The notes beneath the pieces were generated by a model. It was given only the letters and a program-made list of their open reading frames with translations. It was not told where the DNA came from and did no database searches. From assembly GCA_011037195.1 (NCBI GenBank), contig JAAEAF010000217.1, forward strand, positions 275,656 through 339,655: a DNA stretch of 64,000 nucleotides. The letters are read 5' to 3'. This stretch comes from Triatoma infestans (taxonomy: Eukaryota; Arthropoda; Insecta; Hemiptera; Reduviidae). Positions within the stretch are counted from its first letter, which is position 1, and every line of letters begins with the position of its first letter. This document shows positions 22,287 through 33,085 of the stretch, in pieces. A program made the translations under genes and the position numbers.

Positions 22287-23223
22287 ATTGATATTATTGG
22301 AAGATTCTTCTCGACCGTTGCTTGTATGAAGGAAAAGGATCGTGAGTTTCGGTCTTTTTTTGAAAAAATAAAAAAAAAACTAAAATTCTTGCCAACGTTT
22401 CGACAAATATATTGTCTTTTTCAAGGCCTACAACATATAAATACAATAAGTTCTTTTTTGAAAGTCAAAATCAAAAACAAAAAACAGAAAGAAATAAAAA
22501 ATAAAATTATGGATTAATTTATAAACATTTTTTGGTTTAATTACATAAAAAAATTAAAAAAATAAAAACTATTTAATAATCTTTAAAACATATCAAACTT
22601 GAAAACTTTTGTATAATTTTGTAAATAAAAAGTTGACAACACCTCAACAACACAGAGAATAGTGAACAGCGGGCAGGTATATTTATAACGGGACTAGTGG
22701 AGAAAGAGAAAAAAAGAGAAAAATTCTATTAATTATAGAACAGATACCAACGGTCTCTCTTCAATTTATCACAACCTGATTTCCTAATCCCTGACCTTGT
22801 TTTTCCAAATAGACCCCTTTCTCCACTAGTCCCGTTATAAATATACCTGCCCGCTGTTCACTATGGTTTATTTGTTCACTATTCTCTGTGTTGTTGAGGT
22901 GTTGTCAACTTTTTATTTACAAAATTATACAAAAGTTTTCAAGTTTGATATGTTTTAAAGATTATTTAATAGTTTTTATTTTTTTATTTTTTATGTAATT
23001 AAACCAAAAAATGTTTATAAATTAATCCATAATTTTATTTTTTATTACTTTCTGTTTTCTGTTTTTGATTTTGACTTTCAAAAAAGAACCTATTGTATTT
23101 ATATGTTGTAGGCCTTGAAAAAGACAATATATTTGTCTAAACGCTGGCAAGAATTTAAGTTTTTTTTTTATTTTTTCAAAAAAAGACCGAAACTCACGAT
23201 CCTTTTCCTTCATTGATATTATT
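22287..23223. mobile_element. PLE-type foldback element
   Basis: Two near-identical arms of about 380 bases (22327-22700 and 22835-23212) are complementary, with a ~130-base centre of different sequence. attgatattatt is repeated at 22287-22298 and 23212-23223, a 12-bp TSD. Between the left TSD and the left arm are 28 unpaired bases (22299-22326) containing tcgaccgttgc; the right arm has no such extension. Inverted terminal repeats with a ~30-base one-sided extension are known for Penelope-like elements. Each arm holds a hammerhead-like motif (22392-22426 on minus; 23113-23147 on plus) with CGAAACGTTGG in the left arm. There is no coding sequence, so this would be a non-autonomous derivative. 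Confidence 0.7.
22392..22426 (-). ncRNA. hammerhead-like core in foldback arm
   Basis: Read on minus: CTTGAAAAA, stem GACAA...TTGTC, GAAA, CGTT. The stem I strands GCC and GGC pair. The first box has decayed from CTGAAGA. The partner in the right arm (23113-23147) reads CTAAACGCTGG and is more decayed. Confidence 0.35.
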
Positions 23224-24135
23224 ATCCTTAACTAGGTTATTATACGCGGCTTTGGTGTGGTGGCGTCGCATTGAAACACGATCCGCTAGACGCTTGGCTT
23301 GTCTGGCGGTAACTAGTGCGTTTCGGACTACACTGACCGCTAATCTATGGAGACTTTGTTAGGAATTCCACCTCTCTTTGTGGAGGTGAAAAACCAGCAA
23401 AATGAAAGCCTGTTATAGAATTAAAAAGGCAGGTTTTTGGCAGGGTAAGCGATGTGGTCAATTCTACCATTTATCGAGATGCTTTTAAGGATTCCCATTA
23501 CAGGTTTCCCTTCTGATAGGATGTTGAAGACTTTTGTCTTTGGTCATTCCTACAGGATTAGGTTGTCTTCTAGGGAAGATTGGTTAACAGTGGGTCCGTC
23601 TGGGGTGATTCCTGAGAATTATCTCCGATGCTACACGGACGGTTCCAGGATGGATGTTAGGTCTCTGGGGCTGCCGCTTATTTTGAGACGGGAGACCATT
23701 TGGTGGTGCCTCTTGGTGAGTGGGCCACCGTTTTCTAGCCTGAGGTTTGTACAATTCTTTGTTGTATTTTGGATGAGAGGGTGCGTAACACTAATTTAAA
23801 GGGTGTTTGTATCTGCTCGGACAGCCAGGCTGCGTTGAAGGCGCTTAATTCATGTGTCTTCACTTCCAGATTGGTGTTGGAATGTTCTAAAAGACTGGAA
23901 GTTCTTTCTTAATCGAAGGATGTGCTTCTGGTCTGGGTTACAGGTCATATGGGAATCTTTGGGAATGAGAAGGTGGAAAGGTTTGCGAAATTAGGCGCCT
24001 CTCTCCCTTTCATTGGTCCCGAGCCTGCTGTTGGTGTGTCTTCTGGCACATATTTGTCAGGCTTCCAGACGTGGATGACCTCGCAGCACTCATCCTTATG
24101 GATGAGCAGAGTAAGATGCTCATTGGGGGTCAACG
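23224..24135 (+). pseudogene. LINE fragment with decayed RNase H
   Basis: In several frames one reads the end of RT (VWWRRIETRSARRLACL), then RNase H signatures: CYTDGSRM (about 23630), an ATVFQAE-like region, CSDSQAALKAL (23818-23850), and VTGHMGIFGNEKVERFAKLG (23939-23997), followed by FIGPEP (24015). Stops and frameshifts break every stretch; only 115- and 73-codon frames remain. It is the same family group as 9374 and 15990. The 3' end with the knuckle is missing, which is unusual for a LINE and implies later deletion. It abuts the right TSD of the PLE foldback. Confidence 0.75.
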
Positions 24136-24220
24136 ATATTTAAGGCAAAGGACAGGTAAAAAAAAGGGACCGTTAGAGAAAGAAAATACATTACCTTTCC
24201 AAAAACTTGGTTCGAAAAAA
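24131..24220. repeat. direct repeat, left copy
   Basis: From caacgatatttaaggcaaag to ttacctttcc the sequence recurs at 24539-24617 at roughly 80 percent identity by eye. The function and source are unclear; the intervening 310 bases include a fragment of RpA. Confidence 0.6.
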
Positions 24221-24284
24221 CAGAAAAAAAAAAGATTTAGTAAAGTCGCACTATTTTTTGTGGCGTGCGATTGGGGCGTAAACA

Positions 24285-24430
24285 TAAGTTAATAAGTTTC
24301 CTACGATTTTTGGTTTTTGAAATATTTTGTTCTTCATACATAACATATATGTACTTACTTACATACATACATATATAAACACATACAGAAGACCTCAAAA
24401 TATGTATTTCCGCTGAAAATATTTTTTTTT
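24285..24430 (+). repeat. RpA relic
   Basis: A short piece of the 3' third of RpA: tttcctacgatttttggttt, a CATA/TATA tract, then gacctcaaaatatgtatttc and cgctgaaaat. It ends in a T-run. Confidence 0.5.
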
Positions 24431-24538
24431 TTTTTTTTTTTTTTACAATGTTGGATCAACACCGACTTTGCCTTCATGGGAATCGGAATTTTTTTATTTA
24501 AAAAAAAATGTAAGTATAGTAAAGTGAAGGGACAAAGG

Positions 24539-24617
24539 TCAACGTTATTCAAGACAAAGGACAAGTAAAAGGAGACTCGTAAGAGAAAGACAATACACTG
24601 CCTTTCTAAAAAACCCC
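24539..24617. repeat. direct repeat, right copy
   Basis: Partner of 24131-24220, with a 2-base gap and scattered substitutions. Confidence 0.6.
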
Positions 24618-24681
24618 TCCCGACATAGCAATATTATTCCAAATAGTGGTATTCAAGAGTTCAACGAGAACAGTCGTGTTA

Positions 24682-25202
24682 TTATTATTATTATTATTAT
24701 GCCACGTGGCTCTTATCCCCCCCGATGCCCCCCATAATCCCTTAATTAATCTCCCCCGGTAGCTTACCTGTCAGTCTACAATATCCCAGGATATCCTTGA
24801 ACTCCAACTCGCCCAGGCAATCCTGCGAGAGTGGTGCCCTCCCAAATACGCGGAACCTAGTACCAGCGAAACGGGGACACTGACATAAGTAGTGGTACAC
24901 TGTTTCCCTGACTCCGTCGTCGCAGTTCTGACAGATGGGACTAGACGTCCTCCCTGTTAAACAAGTGACTAGACACCCAGGTGTGTCCAGTCACTACACC
25001 TACCAAGGTCCTCAGACCTGTCCTACTGAGGGACAGGAGATACTCCGAAATTCCCTGCTTACTTGCTTTTATAAATCTTTTAGCTTGGAGGCACCCCTGC
25101 ATTCGATAATGCCCACGACCTCGGACTGGAAGACAGTGGCCAAACCACCCAAGGCTACCGAACTTCCTCTATCCAACTCCTGCAACCATGCTCCCGCTCC
25201 TG
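24682..25202 (-). mobile_element. RNase H-type LINE, truncated and internally deleted, (TAA)n tail
   Basis: On minus the element opens within RNase H (GGLATVFQSEVVGI, the Glu-containing strand), then jumps to FIKASKQGISEYL...LVGVVTGH, so most of RNase H is deleted. After one frameshift a clean frame carries the knuckle ICQNCDDGVRETVYHYLCQC and runs to the stop codon. An (AAT)n tail is at 24681-24703 on the + strand. A perfect 12-bp TSD, acagtcgtgtta, is at 24670-24681 and 25203-25214. The tail type matches the LINE at 9374. Confidence 0.85.
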
Positions 25203-25420
25203 ACAGTCGTGTTACTTCAATCGCATTCAGTACATCAATGTGCAAAAAGTGTTTTAATATTTTTGTTTAAAATCACTATACTAACAAGAATATACAATTG
25301 CGAGAGTTTTTATGTATTTATGAGCTTATTATTATAATATTGTAAATCAAATTATTTATTGTAAATTAGTGGTCACTTGTTCATTATTTCTTAAACATAT
25401 GTCACTAAAACACAAACACA

Positions 25421-25867
25421 GCCAGCAAGAGGTATCCGTTGCATGCATTTACTTGGGGAATAGCGACACCATGGGTTATCACAGCTCAGTACTCCATGTG
25501 TTCTTGTCAGAGCAGTAGACAATACACTTAAACTACATACACTCTACCCTTTACAGACAAGGACAAACACAGTACACAAACTACACAAACTAGGGTCACC
25601 ATCCCTAGTTAATTGGCATAAACCAAGGGAGAAGGAAGGATTAGCTCAGTGGTAACACGCAGGACTAGCAACGAGGAGGTCCCGCGTTCGAATGCAGCGT
25701 GCTGCCCTTAGATTTTCTGTTCCTAGGAGCCTTTACAGCTCACTGTCAGGTGGATGTGGGCAGTGTTGTCTGTAGGCTAGAGCTCGGAGGCCGGCAATTC
25801 ACTGAGAAGGATCCGAAGGGCACAATAAATTTTTCAGGTCGCAGTGCATATTCCTTTAATATAATAA
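25421..25867 (+). mobile_element. SINE-A copy, full length, 17-bp TSD
   Basis: The reference copy for SINE-A. A perfect 17-bp TSD, actaaaacacaaacaca, lies at 25404-25420 and 25868-25884 and sets the unit at 447 bases. The first ~215 bases (GCCAGCAAGAGGTATCC onwards) precede the tRNA-like head. The head has A box TTAGCTCAGTGGTAAC (25641-25656) and B box GCGTTCGAATGC (25684-25695). Then come the body (TTCTGTTCCTAGGAGCC) and the tail GGGCACAATAAAT...CAGGTCGCAGTG, ending in an AATATAATAA tract. A SINE normally begins at its tRNA head; this one does not. Confidence 0.9.
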
Positions 25868-25884
25868 ACTAAAACACAAACACA

Positions 25885-26656
25885 CATACACGCACTTTCA
25901 TGGTACCCACACACAAACACACTCAACCAAAATCATTACATCGAGATGAGGAAATCTAAACTGTTTTATGCTAAAAGAATTTAATTATTGAAATTTGTTA
26001 TAATATTGAACAAAAATCAATATGAAAACTAAAAATTTTACTTTTCTAATTGCATGCATTAAAAAAAAAGACAAGCATATACAAAATTTAATTTGTCATA
26101 AATAAATCCCGAACATGTCATATACCTTAATTATGCAGCCCAAACAAAAAAAAAATAAAAATAAAAAAAGGTACAAAATAAATAGAAATCCTGTCCTGAA
26201 ACGTAACAAAGTTATATTATTCAATATGCTAATTTTATTCTTATATTTATGTTCTCATTATTCGACCGTGGAATGGTGTTTTTCATTTGTTTTTCTTTTT
26301 TTTTACTTTTTTTTTTTTTTTTGTGAAATAGAAAAGAATGTAATATGTTTTTCAATTCTGACAAGAAATTACGTGATAAACTAGTTATTATTTGTTTTAT
26401 GCGCAGTGATGAGGGAAAACAAACGAAAATTGAAATATAAAACTTTTTCCAGCACTTTTTAAAAGAAGAAATACATATTTTCCGGGCATATGTTGCATGT
26501 ATTAGGGGGCTGAGAAACGTTGGTGAATATATCACTGTCTTGATAATGATTTATAAAAAGAAAATTGTTTCCTACATTTTTGCCGTAGCTGTTTTAACCG
26601 AATTGGCGTCGAGTGTTTTTTTTTTTTTTAATTTTCAAATAAATAAATTAAAAAAA
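25885..26656. other. AT-rich, nothing recognised
   Basis: Poly(A)/poly(T) tracts and AT-rich DNA. The opposed 89- and 104-codon frames at 26115-26535 consist of low-complexity Lys/Phe runs and are not credible genes. Confidence 0.5.
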
Positions 26657-27675
26657 AATCTGGTGTGAAACACTCACACAACTTTCTCTTACTCGAGTTT
26701 TCGAAATAGTAAATCACAAATTTTATAGTTAGAATACCAAATTTAATGAAAATTCGTCGGAGCTCGTCGGAAATTCATTGAAAACTGAAAAATCTGTTGA
26801 GTAAAAATGCACTTCCTATTTAATAATCTTCTTGAACCTCGGAATTTTGGCAATCCATTTATTTCTAATTAGTTTTGTTAAGATGATAGAATTGTGTAAA
26901 AAACTCTGATAGCACTGTAGATGGAAACAAAACCCCATCTTTCCCACAAAAGCCCCCCTCCCTTAAATAACTTTACCAGGAGAAATGTTTCAAATAAGAG
27001 ATGTAGCTCTCTTTGTATGTGTAGTTCACTATTCCTAGTTTAAAGCAAATCGTTGCAGCCGTTTTAGAGAAAATACCACAAAACTGAAAAATATATTTCA
27101 GTAAAAACGCACTTCCGGTCATCCAATTTTTTTTTTTTTTTAACTCGGAATTTCAACAACATATTTAATTCTAATTAATATTATTTATATGACTGAATTG
27201 TATAGTAAACTAATATAGCGATATAAAGACAAACCTAATCCCTAATCCCTCCCCCAAAAGTGGACCTTAAATGAATTTTCCCAGTGAAATATTTTACTTG
27301 TAGATCTTTGTATGTGTAGTTGAAATAACAAGTTTAATGAAAAATCGTCGGTGCTATTTTTGAGAAAATCGCAAGAAAGTGAAAAAAAAAAAACATTCAG
27401 TAAAGTGGTACTTCCGGTTGAGGAATTCTGACAGATGACGTATTGCCCGATCCCATGGTGATACCTAAACGGAATATCAAGTTTGAATTTTTGTACGATT
27501 TTTCGTTTTTGAGCTATGCATTAACAGTTACATACACAAACACACACTCAGACCATTTTCTAAAACCCACTTTTTTCGATTCAGGTGACCTTAAAACGTA
27601 TATTTCCGAGAAAACATGATATCGAAAATTTGACACGATTACAATAATTTCTCTTACTAGGAGTAAGAGAAAGTA
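26657..27675 (+). repeat. RpA copy, both ends present
   Basis: It starts aatctggtgtgaaacactca with the GTGTGA/TCACAC hairpin and the sub-terminal ACTTTCTCTTACTC. It contains the tandem units with ttccggtc words, a short CA stretch and the end hairpin ctcttactaggagtaagag. Flanked by A-runs on both sides. Confidence 0.9.
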
Positions 27676-27788
27676 AAAATGTTTATTTATCAGCACGTGT
27701 GATGCGCGGGGGGGAGGGGAAAGCTCAAGGCAAATCATTTATTTGGTGTAATATCACATCTACAACATTGATCAAAATATAAAAAAGT

Positions 27789-29478
27789 ATTTGTTGACCG
27801 TTGATGAATTATGTTATGAAGAAATTTGGTGTGGATCGGTCAAAAAAAACAACATTCAATTATGCCAACGTTTCGGAGATTTCCTTCTTTATCTAGGCTT
27901 TAATCCAAAAAAACAATACAATTAGGGACCACAATGCGTTAATAATATTGTAAAAAACAGAATAGTAATAAGAAACATACAAAAAAATTAACAAAAAATA
28001 ATATTGGATGTAAGGTGAAAAATATATTGTAATGTAAGGTGATGTGATGATGTGTATTTGTAGTAGCTTGAGCGGTGTAGTAAAAGGGCTTATAAATACG
28101 TTTGAGATAGAATTATTAGTATTAATCAAGAGAGCACCACTGTTTTTAAAATAAATATATTATTCTCTAAACAAATTTAAGTATATTACAATATCACAAT
28201 TTTATCTTAATAAGTCAGATGTATATCTAGATTAAATGCAAATATCTGTCACTGGCACTGAGCGATTCCTGAAGTGTTCTGTTCTGGCTTTGGAAGCAGA
28301 ATAAAGACTTAGTTGTTTGAAGGCTGAGTGCAGACTATTTTTTTTTGAACTGTATTATTTGAAAGCTGAAGGCAGACTATCTTTATTGTTTGAAATTCTC
28401 TCTCTAGCGGGGGAATTTTCTTTTACAAAAGAATTAACCTAACAGAATTTTTTTGTGCCTTTGTTTTTCTAATAGCAATGACCCCAATTTACAGTACCTG
28501 ACTCTTAAATACACTCTTTTTGAAGGTAAATTCACTGCTTAATAAATTAACAAAATTATATTTTTGAAACTATAAAATATTCTAAACTATTTTTCATTTT
28601 TCTATTTCATTCTTCCACTACATATGATAGCTATGGTCGTGAAGATGTGGAGAAAGAATTTTTAAACATACACATTTGTTACATCCCAGAAACATATAAA
28701 GAAAATTAAAAGTTAGTTTCTAGTCTTAAATCATCTACAGAAATGAAAGTGGGTTCAATAGGCAAGTGAAAGGGATTTGAGGAAATTTTTAGGAGTGGGG
28801 TAGGTGCAAGAAAATTCTAGAATGTCATGTTTTGAAAAAACCGTTATATAGCGCGGACAAATTATTAGTATCATTACAAAAAATCAACAGAAAATTTATT
28901 TCTTTTGACATATATCATTTCTAATATATTTCTTTTTTTTGCTGTTAGTTTCTTTTGCTAATATTATTGCTTTAGAAAAATCGAATTTATGATTTCTTTC
29001 CTTAAAATGTTTCGTCAGTGCAGTAATGTTGTGTTTGTCATTTTTATTTCTGCAATCGTATTCATGTTGGTATATTCTATTTTTTAAGTATTGTGTAGTT
29101 TGACCAACATAAACAGCTAATCATAGTGTACAGACTGTGTGGTAAACGAGATCTGATAGTAATTTGTTGGGAATAGGGTCTTTAAGTTTGCTGTATAACT
29201 TGTTAATAGTGTTAGTGCATTTGTGGGCTAAAATGATATTAGAGCGTCTGAAAATTTTAGAGATTTTCTCTGACAGTTTGTTAATGTATGTAAATGAAAT
29301 GTATTTAGGAGGTTGGTCAACAGAAATATGAGGAGAATGAGTTAAGTTGTTATGTAATGTCTTGTGTTGGTGAGTGTAAATGACAGTATTACAGAAATAA
29401 ATTCAATTTCATTTACATTTTTCCCTATACGTTTGAACACTTGACGTGTCATTCTCAAAAGATAGTATAAAATTCTGT
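27789..29478 (-). mobile_element. decayed Penelope-like element with GIY-YIG relic
   Basis: The minus strand at 29330-28880 gives a broken C-terminal PLE protein. A region like ...NKLYSKLKDPIPNKLL leads into LVYHTVC, a stop, then VYVGQTTQYLKNRIYQHEY and CRNKN, the core of the GIY-YIG endonuclease that PLEs carry after their reverse transcriptase, then ALTKHFKERNHKFDF. The RT domain itself is absent. Downstream (27900-28640) is a ~0.7-kb non-coding repeat shared in inverse orientation with 48440-49152. Hammerhead-like motifs sit near both ends: 27864-27898 and about 29424-29462 (minus; the latter with TTGAGA and CAAACGTA). The left boundary carries gttgaccgttgatg, like the extension at 22312. 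Inactive. Confidence 0.75.
27864..27898 (-). ncRNA. hammerhead-like core at PLE end
   Basis: Read on minus: GCC, a decayed CTGANGA box (TAGATAAAGA), a stem ending CTCC, GAAA, ACGT self-complementary stem III, T, and GGC. GCC and GGC would form stem I. The GAAACGTTGGC side is intact; the catalytic box is not. Confidence 0.35.
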
Positions 29479-29756
29479 GTATCTGAAATTTTATATTATA
29501 ATCAGAAATTATTACGAGTGGTTAAATGAATTTATGAATATTGAAATATTTACAATTATATCATGATACAATATTTATTACAAATATAGTATAATATTTT
29601 CAATAATGATTGATTTACTAACCTGGGTGCTAGATTAAGTTTTTTTAAATTTTTTTGTACAATTACCACTTTTAAATAATAAAATTTTCACTTTAAATAA
29701 TAATATATCTGTTCCAAAGGAGATATATATTTTTTTTTAATAGCAGTTTAGTTATT

Positions 29757-30692
29757 ACTTTCTCTTACTTCTAGTAAGAGGAATTAGTAATCGTGTCAAA
29801 TTTTCGATATCGAGTTTTTACCGGACATATCCGTTTTGAGGTCCCCTGAGTCCAAAAAAGTAGTTTTTAGAAAATGGTCTGTGTGTGTGTGTGTATGTGA
29901 ACAGCATAGCTTAAAGACGAAAAACCGTAAAAAGTTCAAACTTGATATTCTGTTTAGGTATCACCATGAGATCCGACAGAGTACGTTATCGGTCAATTTT
30001 GAAGTCAACCGGAAGTACCACTTTACTAGTTTTTGTTTGTTTTTTTTTTTTTGCGATTTTCTCGAAAAATGGCTCCAACAATTTTCTTGAAACATTGTTA
30101 CATCAACTACACATACAAACAGCTACAACTTTTGTTTGAAATATTTCTCTAGGAAAATTCATTTAAGGATATTTTTGGGGGAGTGGTCGGGTCACGGTTT
30201 CTTCTAAAGTGCTATTTCAGTTTATTAGACAATTCTGGCATCTAAATAATATTAATTAGAATTAAATATGTTGCTGAAATTCCAAGTTTGGAAAAATCGG
30301 ATGACAGGAAGTGTGATTTTACTAGGAAGTATTTTTCAGTTTCCTACTATTTTCATTAAAGCGACTCCATTTTCTTTAAACTTGATGTGAAAACTACACA
30401 TATACAATGTTACAGCTATTATTTGAAACATTTCTTCTGGTAATGTCATTTAAGGGGGGCTAGGGGAAAGGGTTACACTTTTCTCTAAAGCGCTTATACA
30501 ATTTTACCATCCAAACAAAATTAATTAGAAATAAATTGAAACGCCAAAATTCCGAGTTCCAAGAAAATTAGTTAACCGGAAGTGCATTTTTACTGAACAG
30601 TTTTTTCGTTTTTTGCGATTTTCTCCATAAAAACACCGACGAATTAGATTAAATTTGGTATACTAAGTATAAAAGTTGTCAATCACAATTCT
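29757..30692 (-). repeat. RpA copy interrupted near its end by another RpA
   Basis: It begins with the terminal hairpin (actttctcttacttctagta) and runs through both tandem units to tcaatcacaattct. It resumes at 31727-31770 with gtggagtaagagaaagtcgt and the gtgtttcacaccaga terminus. Confidence 0.88.
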
Positions 30693-31722
30693 AAAAATCT
30701 GGTGTGAAACACTCACACAACTTTCTCTTACTCCTGTTCTCAAAATTATAATTGACAAATTTTATAGTTTGTGTACCAAATTTAACGAAATTCGTCGAAA
30801 ACTGAAAAAAAACTGTTCAGTAAAAGCGCACTTCCGGTTTACTAAATTTCTTAAAACTCGGAATTTTGGCCATCTATTTATTTCTAATTAATTTTGTTTG
30901 GATAGAATTGTATAATCAACTGTCATAGCACTTTAGAGAAAAACATAACCCCACCACTCCCCTAAAAGTGCCCTTAAATGAATTTTCCCAGAGAAATGTT
31001 TTAAATAGAAGTTTTAGATTTTTGCATGTTTAGTTTATATACGAAGTTTCAAGAAAATCGTAGGAGCCATTTTTGTGAAAATTTTTAAAAAGGGAATAAA
31101 TCATTTAGTAAAGTGGTAATGTAAACGCACTTCCGGTAATCCGATTTTTTTCAAACTCGGAATTTCAACAACATATTTAATTCTAATCAACATTATTTAG
31201 ATGATAGAATTGTCTAATAAACTGAAATAGCACTTCAAATGGAAACCTAACCCCACCCCTCACCCAAAAGTGCCCTTCAATGTATTTTTCCGGAGAAATG
31301 TTTCAAATAAAAGTTGTAGCTCTTTGTATGTGTGGTTGATTTAAAGTTTAAAGAAAATCGTCGGAGCCATTTTTGAGAAAATTGCAAAAAAGTAAAAAAT
31401 CCAACTAGTAAAGTGGTTCTTCCGGTTGAGAAATTTTGACAGATAACGTAGTGTCAGATCCCACGGTGATACTAAACGGAATATCAAGTTTCAACTTTCT
31501 ACGGTTTTTCGTTTTTGGGCTATGCTGTTCACATACATACATACATACACACACACCACACACACAGGCACACACATACATACACACACACACAGAGACC
31601 ATTTGCTAAAAACCACTTTTTTGGACTCAGGGGACCTCAAAACGGATATTTCCGGTGAAAACTCGATATCGAAAATTGGACACGATTACAATACTTCCTC
31701 TTACTAGTAGTAAGAGAAAGTA
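30693..31722 (+). repeat. RpA copy nested inside an RpA
   Basis: A complete, little-diverged + copy: tctggtgtgaaacactcaca at 30698, unit starts at about 30828 and 31131, the CATA/CA tract (31534-31593), cggtgaaaactcgatatcga, and the end hairpin ctcttactagtagtaagag. It sits in the opposite orientation within the copy 29757-31770 and so is younger than it. Confidence 0.9.
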
Positions 31723-31726
31723 AAAA

Positions 31727-31770
31727 GTGGAGTAAGAGAAAGTCGTGTGAGTGTTTCACACCAGATTTTT
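31727..31770 (-). repeat. remaining terminus of the split RpA
   Basis: gtggagtaagagaaagtcgt followed by the hairpin terminus gagtgtttcacaccagat. It completes the copy that starts at 29757. Confidence 0.85.
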
Positions 31771-32130
31771 ACCTAACTATTTTTAGCTACTTATTTATAC
31801 TTAAACTAGTACCTACTAAATAGATGAAATAATAAAAATGGGAATTAACAAGAAAATTCCGTAAAGAGTAATAAGCATAACAGATATGTAGTGCGGGCTA
31901 ATTCCAGCAGTCAGACAGCAGACTCGGCGCTAACTAGAGAAGTCTATTTGAGAACAAAACAAATCTTGTTCACCAAGCGATTGAAGTTTCTGAGACCAAA
32001 AAACATTGTATTGCGCATGCCACTAGACGAAGTGCCATTAGCCAGCTATTTTGCGTACATAACTCTAAACTTTTGAAATCCATTTTACATGTTGTGTAAT
32101 AAGAAACAGAATTAGATTTGTATCTAAAAA
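31771..32130. other. no recognised gene
   Basis: A 61-codon frame at 31891-32076 shows no domain. Otherwise AT-rich. Confidence 0.4.
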
Positions 32131-33085
32131 ATCTGGTGTGAAACACTCACACAACTTTCTCTTACTCCACTTCTCAAAATTATAATTGACAAATTTAATG
32201 AAATTCGTCGAAAACTGAAAAAAACTGCCCTGTAAAAGCGCACTTCCGGTTTACTAATTTTCTTGAAACTCGGAATTTTGGCCATCTATTTATTTCTAAT
32301 TAATTTTATTTGGATGATAGAGTTTGTATAATCAACTCTGATAGCACTTTAGAGAAAAACATAACCCCATACCCTCCTCCAAAAGTGTCCTTAAATGAAT
32401 TTTCACAGAATAATGTTTTAAATAAAAGTTGTGAATCTTTGTATGTTTAGTTTATATGGGAAATTTCAAGAAAATTAACGAACAAATTTTTGAGAAAATC
32501 GCGAAAAAGTGAAAAAATCATTTAGTAATGTGGTAAAGTAAACGCATTTCCGATTATCCGATTTTTTTGAAACTCGAAATTTCAATAACATATTCAATTC
32601 TAATTTACAATATTTAGATGATAGAATTGTTTAATAAACTGAAATAGCACTTTAGGTGAAAATTTAACACCGCCCCTCCCCCATAACTGCCCTTAAATGG
32701 ATTTTCCCAGAGAAACGTTTCAATTAAAAGGTGTAGCTCTTTGTATGTGTAGTTGATATACTAAGTTTGAAGAAAATTTTCGGAGCCATTTTTGTGGAAA
32801 ATCGCAAAAAAATAAAAAAAAAAACAACTAGAAAGTGGTACTTCCGGTTGAGGAATTTTGACAGATCCCATGGTGATACTCGTACCTAAACGGAATATCA
32901 AGTTTCAACTTTCTACAGTTTTTCGTTTTTGAGATATGCTGTTCATACACATACACAGACCATTTGCTAAAAACCACTTTTTTAGATTCAGAGGATCTCA
33001 AAGTGGATATTTCCGGTGAAAACTCGATATCGAAAATTTGTCACGCTTACAAGAATTCCTCTTACTAGGGAGTAAGGAGAAAGTA
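32131..33085 (+). repeat. RpA copy, complete
   Basis: Both ends are present: the opening hairpin at 32135 and the closing hairpin cctcttactagggagtaagg. The CA tract is reduced to a few repeats (cacatacacag at 32948), so microsatellite length is variable within the family. Confidence 0.88.

Noticed and set aside
25641..25700. tRNA-like A and B boxes
   Set aside because: No acceptor stem closes and the head is part of a SINE with TSD; the same holds for every tRNA-like hit in the window, so no tRNA gene is called.
26115..26535. Opposed frames of 89 and 104 codons
   Set aside because: Low-complexity Lys/Phe-rich translations of A/T runs on both strands.
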